A stretch of 64,000 bases of DNA from CALKZN01 sp050633585 (GTDB lineage: Bacteria; Pseudomonadota; Gammaproteobacteria; Arenicellales; Arenicellaceae). Location: contig JBOEGT010000036.1 in assembly GCA_050633585.1 (NCBI GenBank), forward strand, positions 13,951-77,950. Reading direction: 5' to 3'. Position 1 is the stretch's first letter. Every line of letters begins with the position of its first letter. The notes beneath the pieces were generated by a model. It worked only from the letters and a program-made list of their open reading frames with translations, made no database searches and was not told the DNA's origin. Position numbers and translations under genes: made by a program. Shown here piece by piece: positions 53,064-62,275 of the stretch.

Positions 53064-53513
53064 TTAAGTCATGCGACGAGATAAAAATAAGCCAATTAAC
53101 ATAAATGCGACGCCGAAAAACCGTGTGCTATTTAAAGGCGTGGCTTGCGTACTGAATAAGCCGAAATGGTCGATAATGGAGGCAGATATCACTTGCCCCA
53201 ATAGGACAAAAAAGATTGAATTACCCACGCCGTAACGAGGCACTAACCAGGTAATTGATAGTACGTAAAATGCAACAAACATGCCGCCAATGTAAAGGTA
53301 AATAGGCACCATTTTAAATGTTTTCATGGCTGGGAAACCTTGTATAAATGTGGCTGATAAGCAAATTAAAAAAGCCCCCAAAAACAGAATAGTCGCAGCA
53401 GTGGTTGTTGAATCTAAGCGTAAACCAAGTCTGCTACTAATGCTGGCCATGACAGGAATTCCAATGCCTGCCACCAATGCTAATGTCGAATAATATAGAG
53501 TTGATGACATCAT
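53064..53513 (-). CDS. DMT family transporter, YdcZ/DUF606 type
   Basis: This is a 149-residue inner-membrane protein with five hydrophobic segments, the single-repeat YdcZ type of small drug/metabolite carriers. It starts LYYSTLALVAGIGIPVMASISSRLG and ends with FFGVAFMLIGLFLSRRMT. It shares its last codon region with the tautomerase gene upstream (end to start at 53513), so the two are co-translated. The cargo is unknown. Confidence 0.85.
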   Translation of the reverse strand: MMSSTLYYSTLALVAGIGIPVMASISSRLGLRLDSTTTAATILFLGAFLICLSATFIQGFPAMKTFKMVPIYLYIGGMFVAFYVLSITWLVPRYGVGNSIFFVLLGQVISASIIDHFGLFSTQATPLNSTRFFGVAFMLIGLFLSRRMT

Positions 53514-53716
53514 TAACGACTCATTTTACGACGTTGAGTTACTGTGTCACCACCAATTCCCCAATTATCGGTTTGCACGACATCAATGGTCACAATAGTT
53601 GTTTCTGGGTTTTTATTTAGCTCTCGTTGTAATAGTTCAGTGACAGATTTGATAAGTGTGGCTTTTTTTTCGGTGGTTAAGTTTTCTGGTGTGAGTTTGA
53701 AATTGACGTATGGCAT
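53513..53716 (-). CDS. 4-oxalocrotonate tautomerase family protein
   Basis: This is a 67-residue tautomerase whose catalytic residue is the N-terminal proline. Starting at 53716 it opens MPYVNFKLTPE, which exposes Pro1 after Met removal; the longer frame to 53758 would bury it, so the short start is preferred. TDNWGIGGDTVTQRR is the usual C-terminal segment. It is divergent from a LysR regulator and coupled to the YdcZ transporter gene. Confidence 0.87.
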   Translation of the reverse strand: MPYVNFKLTPENLTTEKKATLIKSVTELLQRELNKNPETTIVTIDVVQTDNWGIGGDTVTQRRKMSR

Positions 53717-53816
53717 GGTTTTGTTCCTATTCTCTTGCTTGAGAGTTGACGATAACAACTTCCTTTATTCATTTAAAATGATTGTTTTTGCATTTTAATA
53801 TCAATATTATTGATGA

Positions 53817-54674
53817 ATGGATTATCTTTTATTAAATACTTTTCTACAGGTTGCTCGGTGTGGCAGTTTTTCTAAAGCCGCTGATGCAATGAATTGCGTT
53901 CAATCGAATGTCACCGCTCGTATCAAGCGTCTAGAGTTATATTTTGATCAAGTGTTGTTTGAACGTGGGCGAGGAGGTGCTCGTTTAACGGAGTTTGGGC
54001 GCCAGCTAGAATCTCAAGCCACAGAGTTAATGCGAGCGCATGAAAAAGCTGAGCAAGAGCTCTTAGATGCAGCAGGTAAATCGGCCAAACTGAAGCTGGG
54101 TTCCATGGAAACCACTGCCGGTGCTCGTCTACCAAAAGTTCTGAAATGGCTTTCATCACAGGCACCTGAAGCCGAGTTATCTTTGCAAACAGGGACAACT
54201 GGAGAATTAACATTAAAGGTCTGGGAACGTGAAATTGATGCGGCTTTTGTTGCAGGTCCTGTTGATGAAAAAAGATTTCACTGTATTCCTGTGTTTGCAG
54301 AAAAACTCGTGTTGGCAAGGCCTACCAAAGGTCAAGAGGCATTAGTATTTATGGCGTTTCGTAATTCATGCAGTTATCGCAATATTTCAAACCAATGGCT
54401 GAGGATGTCTGGAAAAAGTGATACAAAAACCATCGAGATGGGAACGCTTGACGGCATTCTTGGTTGTGTTGAAGCCGGAATGGGTTTTGCTATTTTTGCA
54501 GAAAGTGCCATTAATACTTATCGTGAATTTGACAATATCACGGTGGAACAACTGCCCGCAGAGATTGCTAACACGACAACATATTTAATATGGCGTTATG
54601 ACCATAAACCCAGCCAAACGCACCAAAAATTGATGAATTATTTTTCGGAATTAAGCTGCGAAAAAGAAAAATAA
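53817..54674 (+). CDS. LysR-family transcriptional regulator
   Basis: This is a 285-residue LysR regulator with helix-turn-helix at about 8-50 (LNTFLQVARCGSFSKAADAMNCVQSNVTARIKRLE in parts) and an effector domain from about 88. It is divergent from the tautomerase-YdcZ pair, with 100 bp between starts, and is the likely regulator of that pair. Confidence 0.92.
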   Translation: MDYLLLNTFLQVARCGSFSKAADAMNCVQSNVTARIKRLELYFDQVLFERGRGGARLTEFGRQLESQATELMRAHEKAEQELLDAAGKSAKLKLGSMETTAGARLPKVLKWLSSQAPEAELSLQTGTTGELTLKVWEREIDAAFVAGPVDEKRFHCIPVFAEKLVLARPTKGQEALVFMAFRNSCSYRNISNQWLRMSGKSDTKTIEMGTLDGILGCVEAGMGFAIFAESAINTYREFDNITVEQLPAEIANTTTYLIWRYDHKPSQTHQKLMNYFSELSCEKEK

Positions 54675-54683
54675 GAGACTCCG

Positions 54684-55031
54684 TTATTTCACGTCAGGTT
54701 TTTCGTAGAAAATATAGGATGTTGAATAATCACTGAACTCGAAGTAGACCTTTTTACCCTCATTCGCGTCTTTCACGCCATTCAAGTTAGCATCTAGAAT
54801 TCCGTAACCAAAACGATAAGGTCTTGGCACGCTACCTTGTGTGGCGACCGCCGTGCTGAGCTTGTCAATTTGAATGAAACGTTTTGCAAGTTTATCGCCA
54901 GCGTACACTTCTAAGACGCCATTAGTACCCGTCCAGTTTTGTACCGCACGACCAAATTTGTTTTGTGTTTCTTGTGTGCAAGCAGCCGTTAATAGAGAGA
55001 GCGTTAGAATGCTAAATAGAGACTTTTTCAT
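54684..55031 (-). CDS. Small lipoprotein of unknown function
   Basis: This is a 115-residue protein. Residues 1-18 are a lipoprotein signal with lipobox LTAAC, lipidated at Cys18. The mature part carries NWTGTNGVLEVYAGDKLAKRF and an EF-hand-like acidic turn (DANLNGVKDANEGK). The family is not recognised. It is followed upstream on the same strand by a small coiled-coil gene. Confidence 0.75.
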   Translation of the reverse strand: MKKSLFSILTLSLLTAACTQETQNKFGRAVQNWTGTNGVLEVYAGDKLAKRFIQIDKLSTAVATQGSVPRPYRFGYGILDANLNGVKDANEGKKVYFEFSDYSTSYIFYEKPDVK

Positions 55032-55046
55032 AAGAATGCGTTGAGG

Positions 55047-55256
55047 CTATGCCGGTTGGTCAGGTATTAATGAGCTTTTAATCTTCTTCACTTGTTCTTC
55101 TAGGGTCAAGAGTTGTTTTTTCAAGCGACTAAGTTCGACTTGGTTACAATTTTTCGCTTTTTTGCACGTCTCAATTGCTTGTGTGAGGTCGCGATGCTGG
55201 CTTTTAATTTCAGCGAGTTTGGCGTGCAGTTGTTCTTGGTCAGGCAGATTATGCAT
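55047..55256 (-). CDS. Small coiled-coil protein of unknown function
   Basis: This is a 69-residue, highly charged helical protein (HAKLAEIKSQHRDLTQAIETC and ELSRLKKQLLTLEEQVKKIKSS are heptad-like). It resembles small SlyX/DUF465-type helical hairpin proteins in size and layout, but the family is not certain. It lies 15 bp before the lipoprotein gene. Confidence 0.6.
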   Translation of the reverse strand: MHNLPDQEQLHAKLAEIKSQHRDLTQAIETCKKAKNCNQVELSRLKKQLLTLEEQVKKIKSSLIPDQPA

Positions 55257-55474
55257 AGATTAAATTTTCATTTGTTTGCTTAAGAGCTGTTGACGTTGCT
55301 TTTGCGGTTTTGTCATTATAATAGGCTAGAATGGTAGCACGGGATATGCAAACAACATATCTTGTCGTGGGTAAAGATTGATGAGTGTTTGTTAAAAGAT
55401 TTCTGAAAACGATGTTTGTATCACAAAAATCGTTTTATACTAAAACTACAATACGCAACGTTCAGGAGTAAATT

Positions 55475-56089
55475 ATGTCGAATAATAATATACGCACTTT
55501 TGTTGGCTTACCGATCCCTGAACCACTATTGAACCACCTGAGTATCATGGCATCCAGCTTGGCTGCATTGGATGCGAATCGTATGTCGTGGGTGATTGAG
55601 AAAAACTATCATTTGACGCTTTTATTTTTAGGCGAACAATCACCACAGTGGTTGGATGATTTTGCACAAGCCTTAGATGAGGAGCTCTATTTTGAACCCC
55701 AAGAACTGTCCGTTTCACGTATTTTGCCCTTTCCCGAGAGTTCACCCAGGCTTTTAGCGGCGATTGTAGACGACACAGATAGCCTAGTGGCATTGCATCA
55801 TGATATTAAACGTATTGCAGCAAGTTTGGGCCACCAAGCCGAAAAGCATCGCTTTATGCCTCACATTACCTTAGCCAGAAAGTTTCCTCGTCATGGCCAT
55901 CAAAGTATTCCACCTGCGGTCGATAAAATTTCTGGCGAGGCCAGAGAACTCGTTGTTTATGAGAGTCAGCTTCATCAAGACGGCGCCCGCTATTTTCCAT
56001 TATATGGCTATGAAGCGGTCACCTACGATGGATATGATGACAACGGTTACGATGTTGAAAGTTATGATATTGAGGCTAAAGCCGTTTAA
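55475..56089 (+). CDS. thpR: RNA 2',3'-cyclic phosphodiesterase (ThpR/LigT)
   Basis: This is a 2H-family phosphoesterase that opens 2',3'-cyclic phosphates on RNA to 2'-phosphates. The two catalytic motifs are HLTLLFLG (about residue 45) and HITLARKF (about 130). It has 204 residues, longer than E. coli ThpR (176) owing to a Tyr/Asp-rich tail, VTYDGYDDNGYDVESYDIE. The strong AGGAG site precedes the start. Its stop overlaps the ATG of the PHP gene. The product of its reaction cannot be sealed by RtcB, so it may oppose the RtcB pathway 7 kb away. Confidence 0.92.
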   Translation: MSNNNIRTFVGLPIPEPLLNHLSIMASSLAALDANRMSWVIEKNYHLTLLFLGEQSPQWLDDFAQALDEELYFEPQELSVSRILPFPESSPRLLAAIVDDTDSLVALHHDIKRIAASLGHQAEKHRFMPHITLARKFPRHGHQSIPPAVDKISGEARELVVYESQLHQDGARYFPLYGYEAVTYDGYDDNGYDVESYDIEAKAV

Positions 56090-56919
56090 TGAAAGTAGAC
56101 TTACATTGTCATAGCCATTTTTCAGATGGCACATTGACTCCTACAGAAGTTGTCGATTTAGCGGTCAAAAACGATGTTGAATTATTGGCTTTGACGGACC
56201 ATGATTCAGTTCAAGGTTTAGAAGAAGCACGTCAACGCTGTCAATTTCACGGTATTAAAATGATTGATGGTGTTGAAATTTCAGTCAGTTGGAATGGATA
56301 TAGTATCCATGTTGTTGGCTTAAATATTGATGATCAACATCCAAATATGATCGCACTATTGGAAAAAAACGCCATTCTTCGCCATGACCGTGTTGTCAAA
56401 ATGATAGAAAAGCTTCAGGCAATCGACTTAGATGTAATGCCTTATTTAAACACTGTTATCCCAGACAATGGCTTGATTACCCGCACTCATCTTGGGCGAG
56501 CATTGGTTGAAATTGGTGCTGTCAATAAAATGGATAAAGCGTTTAAGAAGTACCTTGGCAAAGGCAAATGCGCGTATGTTGAGGGCAATTGGGTGAGCCT
56601 AAGTGATGCGGTTCAAGCCATTATAGATTCTGGTGGAGATGCTGTGATTGCACACCCCATGCGTTATCGCATTGGTGCGACACGTTTAGACGCATTGGTG
56701 AGTGATTTTGCTAAAGCGGGTGGCAAAGGCTTGGAAGTCGTGACGGCAACACAAGATGTGAATCAACAGCGCCGGTGTTTGCAACTCGCTGAGCAATATC
56801 AATTGCAGGCTTCAATCGGTTCAGACTTTCATAGCTTGGACCAACCATGGGCAATGCTGGGTCGATGCCCTTCTCTGCCAGCAAAAGCCATCCCAATTTG
56901 GCAAAACTGGTCGGACTAA
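56089..56919 (+). CDS. PHP-domain phosphoesterase (RNase AM / 3',5'-nucleoside bisphosphate phosphatase, YciV-like)
   Basis: This is a 276-residue metal-dependent phosphoesterase. The PHP motifs are VDLHCHSHFSDGTLTP, ALTDHDSVQGLEEA, GVEISVSW, AVIAHPMRYR and IGSDFHSLDQPW. Relatives such as E. coli YciV (RNase AM) trim RNA 5' ends and hydrolyse 3',5'-bisphosphates. It overlaps thpR by one base, so both are made together. Confidence 0.9.
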   Translation: MKVDLHCHSHFSDGTLTPTEVVDLAVKNDVELLALTDHDSVQGLEEARQRCQFHGIKMIDGVEISVSWNGYSIHVVGLNIDDQHPNMIALLEKNAILRHDRVVKMIEKLQAIDLDVMPYLNTVIPDNGLITRTHLGRALVEIGAVNKMDKAFKKYLGKGKCAYVEGNWVSLSDAVQAIIDSGGDAVIAHPMRYRIGATRLDALVSDFAKAGGKGLEVVTATQDVNQQRRCLQLAEQYQLQASIGSDFHSLDQPWAMLGRCPSLPAKAIPIWQNWSD

Positions 56920-56961
56920 TTCATAGCGCGTTCCACAAGGTGACGCATCAGCAGAGGTGAA

Positions 56962-57927
56962 ATGAAAGCGGTAGTTCGTTCAGAATATGGTTCTCCAAAT
57001 GTGCTGAGTATTCAAGATATTACCGCACCTCGACCCAATGACAATGAAGTGTTAGTGCGTATTTATGCCACAACAGTCAACCGGACAGATTGTGGTATTT
57101 TGAGCGGAAAACCGTTTTTAATTCGATTTTTTACTGGACTGTTGAAGCCAAAGCATCACACGCCAGGAACAGACTTTGCTGGAAGGATTGAAGCAGTTGG
57201 TAAGCATGTCGACCAATTTAAGGTCGGTGATGATGTGTGGGGTTTGGATGATGAGGGCTTGTCATCTCATGCGGAATATATGGTCATTGAACACCATAAA
57301 GGGATAACACATATGCCAACAGGTTTTAGTTATCAGCAAGCGGTGGCTTGTGCGGAAGGAGCACATTATGCGTTTAACTTTATCAATAAAGTCACAGTAA
57401 ACAGAGGAGATAAAGTGTTAGTGAATGGCGCCACAGGGGCCATTGGCTCCGCGGCTTTGCAACTGCTCAAGTCTAAGGGAGCGATTGTGACAGCTGTTGG
57501 CAACACACCCAATCTTGCGTTGTTGGAATCACTTGGGGCGGATAAAGTCGTTGATTATTTACAGGAGGATTTTCTGAATGATGCTGATAAATATCACTTT
57601 GTCTTTGATGCCGTTGGCAAAAGTTCATTTTCGGCATGCAAAAAAATCATGGAGCAGAAAGCCGTTTATATTTCATCTGAATTGGGACCTCATCATCAGA
57701 ACTTATATTTACCGCTAGTCACTAAGTTTTTGGGTAAACAAAAAGTGATATTCCCCATCCCTTTTAATTGCCGCCGAAGTATTGAATTCATGACGGCATT
57801 GGCTGAAAAAGGACAGTTTAAGGCGGTCATTGATCGTGAATATCCCATGGATGATATTAAAGCTGCCTATGATTATGTGGCGAGTGGGCAAAAGACAGGC
57901 AATGTGGTCATCAATTGTTCTACTTAA
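56962..57927 (+). CDS. MDR-superfamily NAD(P)-dependent oxidoreductase
   Basis: This is a 321-residue medium-chain dehydrogenase/reductase, quinone-oxidoreductase-like. It has a GroES-like N-terminal domain (VRIYATTVNRTDCGIL, PGTDFAGRIEAVG) and a Rossmann domain with VLVNGATGAIGSAALQLLK. Residues for a catalytic zinc are not apparent. The substrate is unknown. It lies 42 bp after the PHP gene. Confidence 0.9.
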   Translation: MKAVVRSEYGSPNVLSIQDITAPRPNDNEVLVRIYATTVNRTDCGILSGKPFLIRFFTGLLKPKHHTPGTDFAGRIEAVGKHVDQFKVGDDVWGLDDEGLSSHAEYMVIEHHKGITHMPTGFSYQQAVACAEGAHYAFNFINKVTVNRGDKVLVNGATGAIGSAALQLLKSKGAIVTAVGNTPNLALLESLGADKVVDYLQEDFLNDADKYHFVFDAVGKSSFSACKKIMEQKAVYISSELGPHHQNLYLPLVTKFLGKQKVIFPIPFNCRRSIEFMTALAEKGQFKAVIDREYPMDDIKAAYDYVASGQKTGNVVINCST

Positions 57928-58121
57928 TCGCTAACAACTCGAAAATTAATCTTATTCTATAATTCAGAACTTTTTTAAGTGCATGAAAATAAAAGGGATT
58001 TTATTTTTTTATTCTTTTTCTATACACAAGGAAGTTTGCGGTACGCTGTTTTCTTACGATAGTCATATATTCAGGAATCAACCTGATTATAAAAGCTAAC
58101 TAAACTCGTAAGAGGTGCCAT

Positions 58122-58505
58122 ATGTATACAACACTGACCTATTTAATTTATATCATCGCCACAATTTTTATCACGGTATTTGTCGCTCGCACATTGAGTA
58201 AAAACGGTGAAATTTACCTGGTTGATGGTTTTGATGGAAATGAGTTATTAGCGTCTTCAGTGAACCATATGCTGGTGGTTGGTTTTTATCTATTGAATCT
58301 AGGGTTTGCCTTGCTAAGAATGAGAACAAACACTGCCATTGAAAGTGTTGAAGGGATGGTTGTCTACTTAAGTTCTGGTTTAGGCTTTGTTTTATTTGCG
58401 CTAGGAATCGCACACTTTTTCAACATGTATGTCATTTCTCAATTTCGTAAAAATAAAACCAAAACAGCAAATATTCAGAAAAACGAAACAGAAAGCTGGT
58501 CTTAA
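58122..58505 (+). CDS. Small membrane protein of unknown function
   Basis: This 127-residue protein has three hydrophobic segments (about 4-24, 48-66 and 82-105) and a basic C-terminal tail. No family is recognised. It has a good AGAGG site before the ATG and a terminator immediately downstream at 58519, so it is a single-gene unit. Confidence 0.72.
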   Translation: MYTTLTYLIYIIATIFITVFVARTLSKNGEIYLVDGFDGNELLASSVNHMLVVGFYLLNLGFALLRMRTNTAIESVEGMVVYLSSGLGFVLFALGIAHFFNMYVISQFRKNKTKTANIQKNETESWS

Positions 58506-58518
58506 TTAACCCAAACAT

Positions 58519-58542
58519 GGTGCCGAGATCCTCGGCACCTTT
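58519..58542 (+). terminator. Rho-independent terminator
   Basis: A perfect 9-bp stem, GGTGCCGAG (58519-58527) with CTCGGCACC (58531-58539), and a 3-nt loop are followed by TTT. Confidence 0.82.
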
Positions 58543-58572
58543 ACTGAATTTAAATGATAAGTAGGAGGAAAA

Positions 58573-58950
58573 ATGTTTAAGCAAGGGTTTTATTATGGGG
58601 CTTGGGGGCCATTGTTTGGCGCTGTTTTATATTATGTCGGGGCAATACTCTGGTTATTAATGAATGCAAAAGGTGATTACTCTTCAGTAAAAATAATGTC
58701 AGAGTTTTTCCCCTTGTTGATATTTGCTTACTTATTCGCAGGCATACCCGCGTTTTTGACAGGTATAGCCGCACATTTTCTAGGGAAACAGAATATAGCC
58801 ATTATCGGGTTAATAGGAGGTTTTTTATCTTTTTGGATTTTTCCAATCATTTTCGGGGAAATTGATATGAAGCTTGCATTATTATTCGGTGCGATAGGTG
58901 CCATTTCAGCCTGTGTTTTAGCGAAAATTAATGTCAAAAGAGATTCATAA
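58573..58950 (+). CDS. Small membrane protein of unknown function
   Basis: This 125-residue, four-helix membrane protein (about 8-28, 42-65, 72-92 and 98-118) has a GAGGA ribosome site and is not recognised. It precedes pepN by 45 bp on the same strand; co-transcription is possible. Confidence 0.7.
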   Translation: MFKQGFYYGAWGPLFGAVLYYVGAILWLLMNAKGDYSSVKIMSEFFPLLIFAYLFAGIPAFLTGIAAHFLGKQNIAIIGLIGGFLSFWIFPIIFGEIDMKLALLFGAIGAISACVLAKINVKRDS

Positions 58951-58995
58951 ACGCTATGATTTAAGCCTGTAAAACACGCTACTCACTGATTAATT

Positions 58996-61632
58996 ATGAT
59001 TGACGCTTCTTCAGCTTCACAGGCTCCTCAACAAAATAACGCAATTTACCTCAAAGATTACCAAGCGCCCTTGTTTGATATTGAATCGGTTGATTTGCAA
59101 TTTGACTTAGTTGCTGGTCGGACATTGGTCACATCAGTGTTGAAAATAAAGGCGTTGTCTGAAAGTCGGCAACTTGTTTTAGATGGAGAACAGCTTGAAA
59201 TAGTCTCGATTCAATTGGATGGTAAGGACTTGTCGAGCGATCAATACCAGTATGAGGATAACCAGCTAAGGCTTCAGAATGTGCCAGAGTCGTTTGAGTT
59301 GCGAACTGTTGTGGCGATTGAGCCTGAGCAAAACACACAGTTGTCGGGTTTGTATCAATCGAGTGGAAATTATTGCACGCAGTGTGAGGCGGAAGGCTTT
59401 CGTCGTATCACCTTCTTTTTAGATAGGCCGGATGCATTAAGTGTCTTTACGGTAAAAATCATTGCTGATAAGGCTGATTTTCCGGTGTTGTTGGCCAATG
59501 GTAATCCGCAGGATAGTGGCGATTTAGAGAATGGTAAGCATTTTGCCGTATGGGATGATCCACACCCAAAACCTTCTTATCTATTTGCTTTAGTCGCAGG
59601 AAAATTAGAAAAAGTCAGTGGTGAATTTACCACTCAGTCTGGTGAGACAGTGGAATTGAATATTTTTGCTGAATCGCACAATGTTGATAAATGTGATTAC
59701 GCCTTAGGTGCCCTGGTGCGTTCTATGGAGTGGGATGAAAAAGTCTATGGCAGAGAATATGATTTAACGGTGTATAACGTCGTTGCTGTTGATGATTTCA
59801 ATATGGGGGCGATGGAAAACAAAGGCTTGAATGTCTTCAATTCTAAATACGTTCTCGCATTACCAGACACGGCCACAGACGGTGACTTTGAAGGTATTGA
59901 AAGCGTCATTGGTCATGAATATTTTCATAATTGGTCGGGTAATCGAGTGACTTGCCGTGATTGGTTCCAGCTGAGTTTAAAAGAAGGTTTCACCGTCTTT
60001 CGTGATCAAGAGTTTAGCGGCGATATGGGGTCACGTGGTGTGAAGCGTATTAATGATGTGAATATTTTACGCACACACCAATTCAAAGAAGATGCAGGAC
60101 CGATGGCGCACCCTGTCCGGCCGGCTTCCTATGAGGAAATTAATAACTTCTACACTGTCACGGTCTACAACAAAGGGGCTGAAGTGGTACGCATGTTGCA
60201 CAGCCTTTTAGGTGTGGAACTCTTTCGAAAAGGCACCGACCTATATTTTGATCGCCATGATGGGCAGGCTGTGACAACTGACGATTTTGTACAAGCGTTG
60301 GCAGATGCCAGTGGTCGAGACTTTACGCAGTTCAAGCGTTGGTACTTTCAGGCTGGCACACCGACATTGACGCTTTCAGAAACGTATGCGGGTGGTGTGT
60401 ATCGATTAACGATTGAACAATCTTGCCCACAAACGTCTGATATGCTCAATGAAGATGGCAGCGAAAAGTTCACAAAGCAACCGTTTCATATGCCACTAAG
60501 CATTCGATTGTTGTCAGAAAATGGCGTTGAACTGTTAGCTGAACAAGTCTTAGAGTTGACCGAGGAAAAGCAGACGTTCGAGTTCACAGATATTGTTTCT
60601 CGCCCCGTGCTTTCATTTTTACGCGGCTATAGTGCGCCAGTAAAAATTCAACGTGAACAAAGCAGTGAAGACTTAGATTGCTTGATTCGTTACGACAACG
60701 ACCCCTTTGTGCGCTGGGAAGCCATGCAACAACGTATGTTAAATGCCCTATTAGCGCAATACAAGAAAGGTAAAATTGCGACGCGTTTGCCAGAATCAAT
60801 GGGGATTTTGTTTCAGCAAATGTTAGCCGCCGCGGATGAAGAAGATCCCGCCATGTTAGCGGCTTTGATGATATTGCCTAACGAAAGCTATTTGTCGGGT
60901 TTTTGTGAACCTGTCGAACCACAGTTATTACGTGCTATCCGAGAATCATTTGCGGATTTGATTGCGATGGAATGTGAACAGTTACTCTTAGCAACGTATA
61001 TGAATCATCATAATCCTGATTATGAGCTGAATGGCTTAGAAGCCGGAAAGCGTGATTTAAAAAATGTCTGCCTGAGTTACTTAATGCGCCTTGATCAAGA
61101 GGCTTATTTTGACATTGCACAAGCTCAGTTTGATGCGGCCAATAATATGACGGACTCTTATGCGGCCATGAACGCATTGGTTAACTCCAGTTATGCTGAG
61201 AAACAAACAGTGTTAAGCGCGTTTTATGATCAGTGGCAAGACAATGCTTTGGTACTTGATAAATGGTTTACGGTCCAAGCCAGTGCGAGAAATACTGACA
61301 CCTTTGAGCAAGTCCAGCGTTTGTTTTCACATGCAGCGTTTAGCATGAAAAATCCGAATAAAGTGCGCTCCTTGCTGGGTGCTTTTGCGCAAAATATGGG
61401 TGGTTTTCATCGCAAAGACGGTGCCCCATATCAGTTTTATGCCGATCGAGTGTTAGAGCTCGATGCGATCAACCCGCAAGTGGCCGCTCGCATGGTAGGC
61501 GCGTTTAATTCATGGAAAGCATTTGATAAAGTGTTTGCCGATTTAATGGTCACCGAACTTCAGCGAATAGAAGCACACCCTGGACTTTCTAAAGACGTGA
61601 CAGAAATTGTTTCTAAAGCCTTAAAGCACTAG
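58996..61632 (+). CDS. pepN: Aminopeptidase N
   Basis: This is an M1-family zinc aminopeptidase of 878 residues (E. coli 870) that removes N-terminal residues from peptides in the cytoplasm. GAMEN substrate-binding motif near 272, HEYFHNW zinc site at 307-313 (H307, E308, H311) and the downstream glutamate in LKEGFTVFRD are intact. The C-terminal helical domain is complete. It is followed by a hairpin at 61667 and then the integron cassettes, so it marks the edge of the stable chromosome segment. Confidence 0.97.
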   Translation: MIDASSASQAPQQNNAIYLKDYQAPLFDIESVDLQFDLVAGRTLVTSVLKIKALSESRQLVLDGEQLEIVSIQLDGKDLSSDQYQYEDNQLRLQNVPESFELRTVVAIEPEQNTQLSGLYQSSGNYCTQCEAEGFRRITFFLDRPDALSVFTVKIIADKADFPVLLANGNPQDSGDLENGKHFAVWDDPHPKPSYLFALVAGKLEKVSGEFTTQSGETVELNIFAESHNVDKCDYALGALVRSMEWDEKVYGREYDLTVYNVVAVDDFNMGAMENKGLNVFNSKYVLALPDTATDGDFEGIESVIGHEYFHNWSGNRVTCRDWFQLSLKEGFTVFRDQEFSGDMGSRGVKRINDVNILRTHQFKEDAGPMAHPVRPASYEEINNFYTVTVYNKGAEVVRMLHSLLGVELFRKGTDLYFDRHDGQAVTTDDFVQALADASGRDFTQFKRWYFQAGTPTLTLSETYAGGVYRLTIEQSCPQTSDMLNEDGSEKFTKQPFHMPLSIRLLSENGVELLAEQVLELTEEKQTFEFTDIVSRPVLSFLRGYSAPVKIQREQSSEDLDCLIRYDNDPFVRWEAMQQRMLNALLAQYKKGKIATRLPESMGILFQQMLAAADEEDPAMLAALMILPNESYLSGFCEPVEPQLLRAIRESFADLIAMECEQLLLATYMNHHNPDYELNGLEAGKRDLKNVCLSYLMRLDQEAYFDIAQAQFDAANNMTDSYAAMNALVNSSYAEKQTVLSAFYDQWQDNALVLDKWFTVQASARNTDTFEQVQRLFSHAAFSMKNPNKVRSLLGAFAQNMGGFHRKDGAPYQFYADRVLELDAINPQVAARMVGAFNSWKAFDKVFADLMVTELQRIEAHPGLSKDVTEIVSKALKH

Positions 61633-61666
61633 TTTTTTGGGCTTTAGTTTGATTAATCAATCCGTG

Positions 61667-61697
61667 CGCATTTCTATTAGTGGAAATGCGTATATTT
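61667..61697 (+). terminator. Likely terminator after pepN
   Basis: An 8-bp stem, CGCATTTC (61667-61674) with GAAATGCG (61683-61690), and 8-nt loop are followed by TATATTT. The T-tail is imperfect. Confidence 0.55.
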
Positions 61698-61807
61698 AAC
61701 TTGATTCAACTAAAGTGCTTTGTAAAGTTATTTAATGATTTCAAAAGGGTGCTGAGATAAAGTGAACGTATCAGAAAAACAAATCGAGCATGCCTTATAT
61801 GCAAATG

Positions 61808-62275
61808 TTATGCATCAATAAGAGAAGAAGTATGAATACTATAGAAACTCCTGAAAGCTGGAATGAGCATGCTCCTTTAGTGATGGTCACAAATTTATGT
61901 ATTGGGCCAAACCGGGAGAGAATACGTTTCATTTTTCGGGAGGAGCCAAACAATGATGCGGACTCGGGCTGGGTATTTTTTTGTGGTTATGAGCCGCCCG
62001 GTTACGCTGATGATTCAAGTAATTTCTCAATATGTCCACTAAAAAGTATTCTGGAAATAGAGCCGGAATTAGCAGCATTAGTAAATTCGCCAATTGGCAG
62101 TGCATGGGAAAAAACTCCCGAAAGCACTGAATGGATTCAAGTAGATAACTTCCAGTACGAAGATGCATAACAAGCGGCACCACGCAGACACCCAAACCTC
62201 CGCGGCTTTTGTGGTTTCGCGGCGCTCAACTTTAACACAAAAGCCACTCTGGTTTGGCCGCTGGTGTACCGGGCG
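61808..62275 (+). mobile_element. Integron gene cassette 1
   Basis: The cassette starts after G of GTTATGC (61807-61813) and ends at the crossover G (62275) of its attC. The R'' box of the attC, GCATAAC (62165-62171), is the exact reverse complement of GTTATGC, as expected for the circular form. It carries one gene, an Imm33-type protein. Confidence 0.85.
61832..62170 (+). CDS. Imm33/DUF2185 family protein
   Basis: This is a 112-residue protein of the DUF2185 (immunity protein Imm33) family: FIFREEPNNDADSGWVFFCGYE, followed by ICPLKSILEIEPELAALVNSPIGSAWEK. Family members are predicted to neutralise polymorphic toxins, but no toxin gene is beside it. I chose the ATG at 61832, preceded by AGAAGAAG; an upstream in-frame ATG (61790) lies before the cassette boundary. 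The stop codon falls inside the attC R'' box, as is common in cassettes. Confidence 0.82.
   Translation: MNTIETPESWNEHAPLVMVTNLCIGPNRERIRFIFREEPNNDADSGWVFFCGYEPPGYADDSSNFSICPLKSILEIEPELAALVNSPIGSAWEKTPESTEWIQVDNFQYEDA

Noticed and set aside
53923..54318. 131-codon minus-strand open frame
   Set aside because: It is a shadow of the LysR gene on the plus strand; composition is unlike a protein.
61633..61806. Integron integrase or complete attI
   Set aside because: The space is under 180 bp and holds no open frame of integrase size; only a cassette boundary is clear.
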